Part shown: positions 32,382 to 43,382 of the stretch, one piece after another
Numbering within the stretch: the stretch's first letter is position 1
Layout of the letters: every line of letters begins with the position of its first letter
DNA from: Emydura subglobosa
Taxonomy: Eukaryota > Chordata > Testudines > Chelidae
DNA: 64,000 nucleotides
Assembly (NCBI GenBank): GCA_007922225.1
Contig: ML679958.1
Coordinates: 60,226,862-60,290,861 of the forward strand
Direction: 5' to 3'
Made by a program: the position numbers and the translations under genes
The notes under the pieces: generated by a model
What the model saw: the letters and a program-made list of their open reading frames with translations, nothing else
Databases searched by the model: none
Told to the model about the DNA's origin: nothing

Positions 32382-33450
32382 AATTAAAAGTGCAAGGACA
32401 ACTTACATAGGGAGGCTGTTAGATTTGGCACCCCCTTCTGGGGAGAGGTAGACAATACAATTAAATAAATAATTCAATAGGAGTGGGTTTAATAGCAGGG
32501 CTCGTGTTGAGAGATAGTACTTGGCACATGTATACAGGAGGGGCATCCTGGTATTGTGCTTAAAAACAATATTGGGAATCGAGAAACCTGGGTTATATGT
32601 CCAAGTTCATGTAGTAAGATAGCAGCAAAGCAGAAAATAAAACTCAGCAGTTCTGTCTCACAGCCCAAGCTCATTCTGACAGTACAATTACAGTAAAGTG
32701 TTCCTCTTTAATACTGTACAGCTGCAGTGGTGCTATGAGTTGATCTCTATGAGCTCTCCACTGTGTGCGCACATCATTATACTCTAGGAACAATCATCAA
32801 GTTTGGCTACTTTGGGGGTCAGAAGACATCTTCTTGCAAGGCAGTCCTAACAATGCAACCAGAGGCAGAAATTCAAACTCCATCAGTAATAAAAATAGAT
32901 TGTTCTGGTCCTTAGAAGAGGATTGGAGTTCCTGACAGTCAATGAAGGTTATAGAAGTCAAACTTTTTCCCTAACTGGGCCCTTTGCAAATTACAATATT
33001 AAAAGAAAGGATTTTCTATAATAAGAAAGTCTACGGTGTAGAAATTCATACAGCCTTCTGATATGAAAAGGATATGAAGAACTATTGCCTGGATTCTTAA
33101 TATAAAACTAGGATTGTATAGAATTACGTAGAACGTAAAATTGTAATAAAGCTAAAATCAGGGCATAAGCAAAGGTAAAATAACTAGGCTAACTTTTGTA
33201 AAGTTTCTTTTGCACTATGTGGACACTCTTCAGCATAAGTGACTCATTCATGTAACTTCCTCTATTTCAGTTGCAGATGGATAGTATTTTTCCTTATATT
33301 TTCTTACTGCCAGCTATAATCTGAGCATTGGTTTCTCCATCAACACACCAAACCCTCAAACCATAGACAATTTGGAGACTGAAAGCTGCTTTATTATCCC
33401 TTTACTTTAGGCACCACAAATTTTACCTCTGACCAGTCTCCTAGCTTTTC
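32382..33450. other. right flank of R2, intergenic
   Basis: AT-rich sequence without rDNA similarity, gene or nameable repeat. Confidence 0.5.
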
Positions 33451-33461
33451 ATCTATGAATG

Positions 33462-33545
33462 TCAAACCAGTTTACAAAGGAGGGCAATCTCATTATCCTC
33501 ATTTTACAGATGGGGAAATTGAGGCATGAGAAATGGCTAAAACCT
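33462..33545 (+). repeat. MIR fragment
   Basis: 'ctcattatcctcattttaca' followed by 'gatggggaaattgaggcatg' is a clear match to the central part of the MIR consensus. Confidence 0.75.
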
Positions 33546-34902
33546 CTATCCACTACTGGAAATCAATATAGAACATTGCCAAACCACAGCAATATAATAA
33601 AGACTGATACATTTAATTTTATTCCTATGGTTTTTGAAAGACTGGGGGCAAAATGTGTTTTCCCATTTGTTTTTCCTCTATTATTGCAAAAATATATACA
33701 TTTCACAAACTCTAAAGAATTGTGGCAGGTAGCACAAATAGCTAACATCTCCTTCTCCCCTTTTGTCATCCCACTCCTTCCCAGCGCCCACTAGGCTGTG
33801 ATAATTGATGTGTTCGCTGTCTAAATTAGGGCCCACTCCTTTAAGGGCGGGCATATGCACAAGGGGATCAAACTAATGGGGCATAGGCAACTTTAATATT
33901 GGCATTTTGTAACGACTGAGTTATGACTTTGTAACCTTAATATTCTTTTAACTTACATTTTCAATGCAATTCTGTAGCTTTTTGAAAAAGCAAACTGAAA
34001 GAACAAAAATTCCACCTTGTGGAATCATAATGAACCCGTTTAGCAGAAGGGGAAGTTGCACCTTCCCAGATTCCCCATACTTTAACCCTTGTCTTACCTA
34101 AGCCAAAGGAGTAACAGACGTGACTTTTTTGCTACTTTGTCTCCTCCATCTGGAACGCTAGCTCTGTGCCTGGGTTCAGGCTCAGTGTGACTGGTGTATT
34201 ATGGAGCTCTGTGGCATTAGAGCAGTCTTTGCTGGGGGTGGAATGCTCAGACATATTAGGACCAGCTTCTCGAAAGCTCTAATGAACATGTGCATATGAT
34301 GATTTTCAGAGATTTAGACAGCAAATCTGAGTGGATTTTCATTCTTTGGTTCCAGGACCACCCTCACACCCAATTTAAAGTTTCTGCTCCAAAACCCTGG
34401 ATAAAGCAAAATTATGTATATTTCCCACATTTTATTCTTGAAAACAGCTAAACTGTTTTTGCTGAAACTTTCCAAAATAATTCAGCCTGCGGCAAAGGGC
34501 AAACAGTTTTTTGTGCAAATGGTTATAGTGTGATAAAGTTATAAACAACTGAAAGCAGGGAGTTATAACAGAAAATAATAGGCAACCTTAATTATATACA
34601 TTGCTGCCCACTCCACCAATAGTAACAATCATCTCTATACAGAGTTTGTATTTCTATATCACCTTTCATTCTGAGAGACTGCAAAGTACTTTACAAATTC
34701 AGGCCCTCATCTTGTAAACACTTACATATATCCTTAACTTTAAGCACATGAATAATCCCATTCACTTGAAGTACTCAATAAGTGTTACCAGGATCAAGGC
34801 CTTAAGACCTGTTCCTGCTCCCATTAAATTGAATGAGGAAAATACCGTTTAAATCCATATAAGTAAAAGTATGTCTTCAAATGCATTTATACATAACCTA
34901 TC
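33546..34902. other. intergenic, old repeat relics
   Basis: No gene. 34640-34700 ('atcacctttcattctgagag ... caaagtactttacaaa') and 34700-34802 ('cttaactttaagcacatgaa') resemble old amniote SINE/MITE consensus pieces. Confidence 0.45.
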
Positions 34903-34913
34903 TATAAGTTCCA

Positions 34914-35112
34914 GAGGGGTAGCCATGTTAGTCTGTTTTCAGCAAAACAACAAGAGTTCTGTGGCACCTTAAAGACTAACATATTTATTTGGGCATAAGC
35001 TTTCATGGGCAGAAACCCACTTGCATCTGATGAAGTGGGTTCCTGCCCACGAAAGCTTATGCCCAAATAAATTTGTTAGTCTTTAAGGTGCCACAGAACT
35101 CTCATTGTTTTG
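34914..35112. mobile_element. short palindromic (Penelope-type) repeat with hammerhead-like core and 11-bp target duplication
   Basis: A widespread sauropsid repeat. The block 'gtggcaccttaaagactaac' on the left returns inverted on the right ('gttagtctttaaggtgccac'), and 'gggcataagctttc' returns as 'gaaagcttatgccc'. It is flanked by TATCTATAAGT (34903-34913 and 35113-35123). The centre contains CTGATGA (35027-35033), a 5-bp stem GTGGG/CCCAC, then GAAA (35051-35054), the conserved hammerhead core arrangement. Penelope-like elements are known to carry hammerheads. The link to Penelope is my inference. Confidence 0.65.
35027..35054 (+). ncRNA. hammerhead-ribozyme-like core (CTGATGA - stem II - GAAA)
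   Basis: CTGATGA, a stem II of GTGGG (35035-35039) with CCCAC (35046-35050), and GAAA are present. The 3' strand GCTTATGCCC pairs with the upstream GGGCATAAGC as a possible stem III. Stem I is poor: only ATG/CAT next to CTGATGA, with an offset. Activity is therefore doubtful. Confidence 0.4.
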
Positions 35113-35341
35113 CTATCTATAAGTATATACCATGCTCATCAACATGGCATACAAGAATATATCATCTAGGAATCGCTTTCCCCACCACTACAATACCTAC
35201 AGGGTGAAATAAAGCAACTCTTTACAGGTCTAATCCAGCTCCTTAGACAATGGGAGTCCAACCAATAGATGCAAGAGCAGGCACAGTAATGCTTCACAAT
35301 AGTTTATGGCAGACAGAGAAACATACTGGATCCAACTTAAA

Positions 35342-38300
35342 GCAGATGATTCAATAAGATTTTAGCAAGAATCTTCCCAGCGATGGAAAGGAGGTCAATG
35401 CCTCGATAGTTGACGTAGTCGACCCTAACTCTCTTTTTAAAAATGGTGACGATATTAGCATTGCGTAAATCAGCGGGGATTTCTTCAGTGTGCCAGATTT
35501 TGAGGAACAGCAAATGTAGCTTGCTTGTCAGTGTTTCTTCCCCCACTTTCAGTACTTCAGTTGCTATGCCATCAGAACCTGTTGTTGTATTGTTCTTCAT
35601 TTGCTTAATTGCTTTACGAACTGCCTCAGGTGGAGGTGGGTTGGGAGAGTTTCCCAAACTGGGTGCTGAGGGATGGAGTCAATGGTGTCATTAGTCACAG
35701 TCAATTCTCAATTTAGAAACTTTTGCTAGTGTTCCTTTGTTACCTGTCAGGTCTGTGTTCTTGGGGAACCACGGCACAAAACCCCTACTCTCTCTGGCTC
35801 TCCTGAATCCCCCTCCCCAGCCTCTGCTTGAACCAGAAACCAAAAGCAATGAAAAGGCAGTGGGAGACACACCTAAACCCCTCCAAACAAGGGTGATAGG
35901 ATTAAGGCAACTCCCCTAGCCTCATCTACATCAAAGACATAAAAAGGAGGCATCTGAATTAGCACATCAAACAGAGAACAGAAGCCTCATCTACATCGAA
36001 GATGGAACCAGAATTAGCATACTGAATGGAGAACCAAGCTCCAAAGCAGGAACTGCACTGAACTCTGAGATTGGCAAAGCAGGGACACACTGTGTGATGG
36101 AAGATCTCTGCTCCTGATGTTAATGAACCCACTCCGGCACACACCCAGCTCCGCAGTTATCAGACTATATCTAGTTATTGATATCCAAAACACTGAATCT
36201 GCCTGATTGCATTGTGAGCTCCCTCAAGGAATACTGCCCATAACGAGGAGTGATCAGCTCCTATTGTCCAGCATAAAGAAAACCACTCTGGTATACTCCC
36301 TTGAGTCATTGTTTACCCATAAACAAACCTGGTGTTCTCCCTTGAACCATTGTGTCTTCCCTATAAAAACCCCTACCCAAGTTCAAACCTCTGGTTCTGA
36401 TGCCTAGATCCAAATGCTGCATCAGCTCCACTGGGACTTCCCCTTTTCCTGACTGATCATGTTGGGGGCTCTGCCTGTCTCAAGCGCTCTGGACCCTAAG
36501 ATGAAAAGCCTGTCTCCTGGGAACCTGTGAGCTGCACGGAGTGGTGAGACCCCCCCCCACTCCCATTTCCCTCCAACACTCTCTCTCTCTCTCAGTCCAG
36601 GTATAACTTTCTACTTTTGTAATCAAACCTGGGATAGCTTTCTCCAATATCCCAACTGAAATTGTGTAGTATTGTAAGCGTTTGATTGTTTTTTTCTCCT
36701 TGTATGGTATTACTATTAGTATCATAAATTTTATATACCTGGCAATAAACTAACTGTTATAATCACGCTCGTTGCCAGTCTCTCTCTCCAAACTTCATTT
36801 ACTCCTTTGTGTTCTTGGGTTCCCTATCTTGCTCTGCAACAAGGCTTCTTTTACCTAAGCCAAAGATCCCTGGAGTGCCCAAAAATCCTGTGGGGTTTGC
36901 TCATCAAGGGGTTTACTACTAGAACAATTGTAGGGTGGTGAGAGGCAGCTGAGAAGTGCTACTCTGCCTAGCCTGTGGAGTCCAGGGGCATATAAAGGTG
37001 GCAGCTGAAAGTACTGTTTGGACCCAGCCTGCTCAGAAGTGTGCTCTATCTGGTGCAGTGCAAGGGGGCATATAAGGGTGGCTGCTGAAAGTCCTGTGTC
37101 ACCCAGCCTGCTGAGTTCAGGGACATATAAGGGGTCAGCTGAAAGTGCAAATAGCCCAGTCCACTCAGATGCACTCGGTTAATCTGGAATGTGTGTGTGT
37201 GTATATGTGGAGGGTTTATTTGAATCTGGGGCTGAAGGAACCCAGCCCTGAAAACCTTAGGTCCTGCAGGATAGCTCCATTGGGAGGGGACTTGTAACCA
37301 TATGAACACACAAGTAACACCAACAGTACATTAGTAGAATCACACACCCCAGGTATCACAAGCAGTACATTAATAGAATCACACACCCCCTTCCAGGAAA
37401 ATAACCCTAATAAATGAGCATACCCCAAGGTGACAGGCAAATCTGGCAACACCTTCCAGCGCTCTTTAATGGAATCATTGTCGTTAAGAAGAGTACTGTC
37501 ATCTTCAGATCTCAGCAGTGTGAGGCTACATGAACTTGGTCTGTACAGGGTCTGATAGAAAAAGCTCTGCATATCTTGTCTGTTAGCGAATGCTTGAATT
37601 TCTTTTGCTTTGTCCTCCCACCATTTGTTTTTGATTTCTCGGATCCTTCTTGAACTTCAGCTTTAAGCTGATGGAAAAAGCTCTGCTTCTGACTAGATGA
37701 TGGATGGTTTTGCCAGTCGCAGAAAGCTCTTCTCTTCTGGTCCAAGAGGGCTGTGATTTCAGTGTTGTTGTCATGATACCAGTCCTGATGGCAGCAGGTA
37801 GCAAGGCCAATGGATTATTCACAAGCCTCACGGATGGTCTGTTTTAGAGTTTCCCAATCTTTGACACTTGTATTGTCATTTCCAGATGTACACTTGTTGC
37901 ACCTGAGGATTTAAGCCTTTGATTATAATATTGCTTTCTGAGTGATTTGGATTTCTTTCTATGTTTTGGTGCAATCCTGATAGACATGACTGACCTCACC
38001 AGGGTGGTCAGTCCAGCAATCGTCAGCTCCTCCCATGACACGGGTGATTTGGATGTCTCTTAGAGCCTATGTTCTTACAATGACTTAGTGCAAGAAATGC
38101 CACTATTTTGAATGGGGATGTTGCTAAGTTGTTTTATACTTGTTGCTTTGTCTGAAGATTGTGTTTGTGATCACAAAGCCATGCTCTGCGCATTTGCTTA
38201 GTAGAAGGATGCCATTGGAATTGGTCTTGCCCAATTCCTTCCTTCCCAATGGTGCTACTCCATATATTAGAGTCTCGGCCACCTCTTGTGTTAAGGTCCC

Positions 38301-39411
38301 TTAGAGGATTATCTTGTCTGTTTTTGGAATAGATGATAGAATTCTGTCAGGGTCAGTGTAGAAGGATTCTTTCTGTTCTTCTTTGGCATCAGGTTTTGGG
38401 GCATATGCACTAATGATGCTGGCAAATGACTTGTTGACCAGTTGAATGCAGAGGATCATAAGGCACATAGATGCTGATGGGGAGCTCAGTCAGCTGGTTG
38501 ACTAGAATGATCTTAATTGCAAATCCAGCACTGTATATTCACCTGTCACTTGCTGGTTTCCCTTTCCAGAAGAAAGTGTAGCCACCACCTTCTTCCCTCA
38601 AGTGGCCTTCGTCTGCATGTCTTGTTTCACTGAGAGCAGTGATGTTGATGTTGTACCTCAAACGTTCTTGGGTGATAATTGCTGTTCTACGTTTAGGTTT
38701 TTCACTTTTTGAATCTTCTAGAAGAGTATGGACATTCCAGGTTGCCAAAACTTTTTTGATTTTCGATGGCATTGAGTTTGATCCCTATGGATGCTGTTAT
38801 CCAGTTGGGTATTGTGGGATAGCCTATGTTTGGGGCATCTTTTCTAGTCCCTTCCCTGTATGGGGTGAACAGAGGGGTTCCTAAAAAGGCCGGATCAGGC
38901 ATGACCGCTTCTGCCAAAAATACCCCCATCCCAGTCCCGGGGCACATTATGACCATCTTGCAGTCACCGCCTGCATTTGGGTCTGTGACTAGGGATCACT
39001 TCACCTGTCTCCATTGCCGTAGGACTTCTGTGGGTGGAGGATGGAAAAAATTTGTGAAAGAAGCCTGTGTGTGAGCACTTTAATGTGCGGGAGCTGCTGC
39101 GCACCAGCAGTCACACATATCTTGACAGAAGAGGCACCTGTATCCAGTGGTGGAAAGGAAGTCCAAGACAACTGGGGGTTTCTCTTCCATTACAGCCTTC
39201 ATTTGTCTTTGCAGCTGTTGAGAGATAATCCTACTTCATCCGTCTGCTTTACTGTTGAAGTCTTGGGCTGCAACTTTGTCTGGTACCTCGCTTTCTACCT
39301 TACTGCCATGGATGACCCTACCAGGAGTGCAAGACTCCTGATGGCATCACTCTTATGGTCTTTATTATACGCAAGCTTCTTCACCACTTCAAGATGGCAG
39401 CCCAAAGAGAA
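35342..39411 (-). mobile_element. APE-type LINE relic, copy 2, 3'-truncated, with 14-bp flanking duplication
   Basis: Read on the minus strand: 5' leader (39411-38990), endonuclease start with 'LATWNVHTLLEDS' and 'NITALSETRHADEGHL' (38770-38540), linker, then RT pieces 'KAIKQMKNNTTTGSDGIATE', 'EEIPADLRNANIVTIFKK' and 'AGKILAKILLNHLL', where it stops at 35342. It is the same family as copy 1 (17520-20640). GGATCCAACTTAAA flanks it at 35328-35341 and 39412-39425. A solo LTR (35738-37451) is inserted. The frames are broken. Confidence 0.8.
35738..37451 (+). mobile_element. solo LTR in the LINE, 4-bp target duplication CCTT
   Basis: TGTTACC...GGCAACA ends are flanked by CCTT (35734-35737 and 37452-37455). 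Removing it restores LINE sequence matching copy 1 ('ctggaaggaacac' against 'ctggaaagaacac'). Inside are a TATA box 'ctataaaaacccc' near 36361 and a poly(A) signal 'ggcaataaac' near 36741. A ~46-bp tandem duplication with 'tagaatcacacacccc' lies at about 37329-37391. A 4-bp duplication fits a class I ERV or a Gypsy-type element. Confidence 0.8.
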
Positions 39412-39425
39412 GGATCCAACTTAAA

Positions 39426-40322
39426 CTGCAGCAGGAGTTAAAACAAGCCAAATATATTTATTTGAGTTAGCTGTGGCTAGAATTCCAGGCTTAACACCCT
39501 CTTCTTACAAAAGTACAATGGGACTTTAATGCTCACAAACAATCAGACCTTGGTTTGATGTTTCACCTAAAAAAAGATGTTGCAACAGCTCATTGCTTTT
39601 TTTACTTCTGTTAGTTTATGACTCAAATATTAAGATTAACCGAGGAGCTGATTTATTTTATTTTTTATAGAATTAATAGAATAGATTTTGGACTGAATTT
39701 TTTTTAATGATTTCTTTAGTGATTTTCCCTGTTCCATATTGTACAGATATGTCCTATTCAGCTGACTATCTTAAAATGTCTTATTTTCTATATTAGCAGT
39801 AACCTGTGAAACATTCACACTCCAGTAGTAGTAATTAAGATTTATTTGCTCTCTAAACTGCATCTGCTAGAAAGCAATATATTTATACATGCTTTGAAGA
39901 TGTCAGCGTTGTAATTGGTTTAGTAATATCTAGCCACAGGAGTGTGAGATGCCCACTCTTGAACAGGTCTTATACTCCACCAGGTAGAGGGCAGTGATGC
40001 ATATACACATCTTGGAAGAAATGATACACACATACACTTGGTATATTATCAAATCCCCGTATTCTCTGCAATAAATGTGACCTAAATTCTGCAAACAAGA
40101 CCCCTTCATTTCTGTAGCATGCTGTTGAAGCAGATTGGAAATTCTGTGGCAGCTTCAGGTAAATTAGAAAAACGAAATTTTAAAAATTTAGATATGAAAA
40201 TGAACAATACAATCACAACACAGTCTCCCTTGTGTTTTCAGTGTTTATATTACATTCAGTTAATTTATCCTGACTCTGTATTAGCCCTTTTCAAAAAGCC
40301 ACATGGCTACCCTGGAGAAATT
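39426..40322. other. intergenic, unassigned
   Basis: AT-rich. No gene or named repeat recognised. Confidence 0.5.
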
Positions 40323-40330
40323 GTTTAGGG

Positions 40331-40687
40331 CAGCGGTTCTCAACTCTGCGGTTCTCAACTCCTCGCTGCCGATTCCCCCCCCCCCCGCCGCCACGGAAGC
40401 TCGCCGCCGCCGAGAAACCCTGCCGCCGCCGAATCCCCCCCCGCCGCCACCGAGAAACCCTGCTGCCGCCAAAAGTCCCACCCATCCTGCCGCCAAAAAC
40501 AGTCAAACAGCGGCAGGGTTTCGGCGGCGGGCATTGATCCCTCCACGCAACCCCGCCGCCACCGAAAGTGTTCCCCCCGCTTATTTACCGAGTTCCACTC
40601 GGGCCAGGTACAGTCAGGTGAAGCGGTACTTGACCTGACTGTACCTGACCCGAGTGGTACTCGGGGAAAAAAGGTTGAGAACCGCTG
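40331..40687. mobile_element. GC-rich hAT MITE, perfect 8-bp target duplication
   Basis: The element starts CAGCGGTTCTCAAC and ends GTTGAGAACCGCTG, and is flanked by GTTTAGGG (40323-40330 and 40688-40695). The terminal inverted repeat is perfect over 14 bp, so the insertion is fairly young. The interior has CCGCCG-rich repeats and a ~32-bp inverted repeat (40588-40619 and 40633-40664) with two mismatches. Open frames across it are not genes. Confidence 0.92.
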
Positions 40688-41099
40688 GTTTAGGGAGATG
40701 CTGGACGCTTTGGCCACTGACTAGTTTGGGATTGTGGAATAAGCGTCTCTGAATGTCTCCGCTAAAATGATAAGCACTTAAATAGTTAATATTTAAATTG
40801 CCATACTGTACTTCAGCGCTAACTTGAATGGGGGGATGTGATGGGGTCAGAAGCGGAGCTAGCCCACTGGGGGTCCTAAGTAGGAATATTTTGGGGACTC
40901 CCCCCCCACACACACAACACACACAACACATACTAAAAAAGTGAATGGGGGCCCCCTGGAGCTACTTAGAGCCCTAAGCAATTGCTTAGTCTGCTTATGT
41001 CTAGCATCCGCTCCGGACGGGTTATCTCCCATTCTCCTGACTATCCCCAGGATATTTTGTACAGCGAAATTCGAGACAGCTCTAGAAAGCTGAATTGCA

Positions 41100-41707
41100 T
41101 CGCCCGTTACGGCGGTTTTCGCGCCACAAACTGGCAGACAGATTTTGTGATTCGGACTGTACTGAGCATGCGCACAAGAACTGAGCATGCTCAGTAACAT
41201 TTGCTGCAGCCGCTGCCCGCATCCTGCCCTTGCTGCGAGTCAGACTCTGTTGCCCGCTGTTTAGAGGAGCTCGATAGCACCGCGGTACACCCCCAAGGGC
41301 TGCACTTGGACTGGGCGGGACTGGCTGGGGCGGGCCTGAGGCGAGGGGATGATTCGGGCCTGGGCGGGGCTCTGAGTCCCGCCCCATTGACCTTCTGCAA
41401 CAGCAGGACTCGTCCGCCACACTAACCCTCGCCAACAGCTTCAGGCTGCCACTAGTGCGCAGGCGCGGGGACGACGCAGCGGCCACGAGCGATCTTTCAT
41501 TGCCGACGTTGCGCCTCGCTCATGCGCCGTTCCGAAACTGCCGGCAAATGGCAACGGCGTATACTGCGTCACCTCGGCTCATGGGATGGGCGGAGCCTAA
41601 TCAAGGTCACTCCCTGACCGCCATGGTCTGCGAGCGGGAAGGGGGCGGGGCAACCGGCAGAGGGGGAGCGCCATGCGGTCACGTGATCGTGACTCGCCGG
41701 CTGCAGC
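41100..41707 (+). promoter_or_regulatory. NUDT15: NUDT15 CpG-island promoter
   Basis: CpG-dense DNA extends from about 41100 through exon 2 (about 42450). It holds an NRF-1-like site TGCGCAGGCGCG (41456-41467, 11 of 12 consensus positions), GC boxes (GGGGGCGGGGC at 41640-41650) and an E-box GGTCACGTGATC (41677-41688) only 20 bp before the ATG. No TATA box is seen. Confidence 0.65.
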
Positions 41708-41871
41708 ATGGCGGCTGGTCTGGTGAGCGAGCGGGTGCAGCCGCGGCCCGGGGTCGGCGTGGGGGTGGTGATCACCAGCCCAGCCCACCCCAACTGCGTT
41801 CTCCTGGGCAAGAGGAGAGGCGCCGTCGGCGGCGGCACCTACCAGCTCCCCGGAGGACACTTGGAATTCGG
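41708..41871 (+). CDS. NUDT15: NUDT15 exon 1
   Basis: Starts at the ATG in GCAGCATGGCGG and encodes [20 protein letters not shown] and then [20 protein letters not shown], ending GGHLEF plus two bases of Gly. Donor GTAGGA at 41872. The N-terminus is a few residues longer than in human. Confidence 0.93.
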
Positions 41872-43382
41872 GTAGGAGTCGCGCGCCGTCCTCCCCGCCC
41901 CTCCCCCGTCCACCACCGCGGGCGCGCGCGCGCCAGGTGAGCGAGACACCGCGGCCGTGCTGCCTGTGTGGTCAGGGTCTCCCGCCCGCGGGCGCGCCGG
42001 CGTGTGGCGCAGCGCTCTCACCGCCCGTGCCGTGCTGTGCCGTGCCCGCAGGGAGAGCCTGGCGCTGTGCGCCGAGAGGGAGAGCCTGGAGGAGGCCGCG
42101 CTGCACCTGAAGAACGTGCGCTTCGCCTCGGTGGTGAACGCGGTCAGCGCCCCGGACCGGTACCACTACGTCACCGTCCTGATGAAGGGGGAGGTGGACA
42201 CTGCGCGCGAGCCCGAGCCCAGGAACCGCGAGCCGGAGAAGAACGAGAGTAAGAGGGGCCAGGCCGGGAGCGAGCCCGCTGCGGTACCCGGGGGCCAGGA
42301 CCGCGCTACCTGCCCCCCCCCCACACACACACCCCCAGTAGTACTGGGAGGGGAAGGGCCAGGACCCCCGCGAGCGCTGGGGCTGCCCGCTGCGCCGCGC
42401 ACAAGCTGCTTTCAGCACTGGCCCAGGGGCAGACTTGCTGACGACAAGTGTTGAGAGGCGCCCGCCCGCCGCAGTGTCGGTAGCATCCCCGGGGAGACCC
42501 TTACACCGGCTCCTTCACGCACAGCCGGCGGGGTGGGGGGAGTCGTTGTTCCAGGATAACGGGGTAGCTCCTCTGCTCCATTTCCACTGTGAACACCAGA
42601 TCCAAAAGTGCAATTACGTATATAAATGGATCCAGAGACCATTTAGGACAGTCCAGGGTCTCTGAGGTCCTGAACACTAGGGAGATAATCAGCTGAAAGG
42701 GAAATAGTCACTTTGCATGATCCATCCTAGCAGCTTTGGTGCCACTGGGATAAAGGAACTAAATCAGCTTAAGTAGGAGCCCTGTAGTATAGTGAGCAGT
42801 CTGCCTACTAACAATAGCCCCTTCTTCATCCCAAGATTTGTAGAAATCACAGCTCTAGTTTTAGGAGAGCTGCATTTAAGATCAGATCCAAAGCAAGGAT
42901 ACATCATCACCCCTGACTTCTCACTTTGTGCTAACCTGTAAGCCCTAACAGAGAACAGTGCCAACACAGCACTGCAGGGGATTGGGGAAGGGGGAGGAAT
43001 CTTTAAATTGTCCCACCTGAATCACTTTGAATAAAGGACAAGGATACACATCTCCAGAAAATTCACAGAATTTTCTGTTGCCATTATTTCTGATTGTTTG
43101 GTATAGTACAGGATATTACATATATGTTGCAGATGTAATTTCCGCACTAGTGCTGTCCTTGTAAATGTATAGGGATGGTATTGCCTCTCTAGTTGTTTTA
43201 GAGGTTGACACTTTTTCCTCTCTTTTTTTTTTTTTTGGACAGGTTGGGAATGGGTTAAATGGGAAGAATTTCCTCCACCAGATCAGCTGTTCTGGCCTTT
43301 ACGCTGTCTAAAGGAACAAGGTTACAGTCCTTTTACAGAAGACCTTGATCATCTCAGGGGATACACAGGAAATCACCACTAG
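41708..43382 (+). CDS. NUDT15: NUDT15 gene model, complete (3 exons): Nudix nucleotide hydrolase
   Basis: The coding sequence is join(41708..41871, 42052..42248, 43243..43382), 501 nt, 166 residues plus TAG; human NUDT15 has 164. The enzyme hydrolyses oxidised and other (deoxy)nucleoside triphosphates, including thioguanine nucleotides, to monophosphates in the cytosol. The Nudix box spans residues ~50-72: [20 protein letters not shown], so the catalytic Glu and Arg residues are present. The C-terminal [12 protein letters not shown] retains the Arg matching human R139, the site of the thiopurine-sensitivity variant. All splice sites are GT/AG. Intron 1 is only 180 bp. The gene lies between SUCLA2 and MED4 and is transcribed opposite to both, as in human. 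Confidence 0.95.
42052..42248 (+). CDS. NUDT15: NUDT15 exon 2
   Basis: Acceptor CCCGCAG ends at 42051. It encodes the Nudix helix ([20 protein letters not shown]), then FASVV and [13 protein letters not shown], and ends EPEKNE plus one base. Donor GTAAGA. The exon is GC-rich and CpG-dense. Confidence 0.95.
43243..43382 (+). CDS. NUDT15: NUDT15 exon 3 with stop
   Basis: A polypyrimidine tract and GACAG precede the exon. It encodes [20 protein letters not shown] and then [11 protein letters not shown], ending GYTGNHH and TAG (43380-43382). Human ends GYKGNHL. A possible poly(A) signal AATAAA is at 44304-44309. Confidence 0.95.

Noticed and set aside
27790..32760. 28S rRNA flanks around the R2 element
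   Set aside because: I looked for TAGCCAAATGCC and its complement beyond the 3' end and for the longer upstream 28S text at the 5' end. Only the 14-nt leader-like match is seen.
41455..42454. Long open frames across NUDT15 exons 1-2, including a 165-residue frame through intron 1
   Set aside because: GC-rich shadows. The spliced model with GT/AG sites reproduces NUDT15 end to end.
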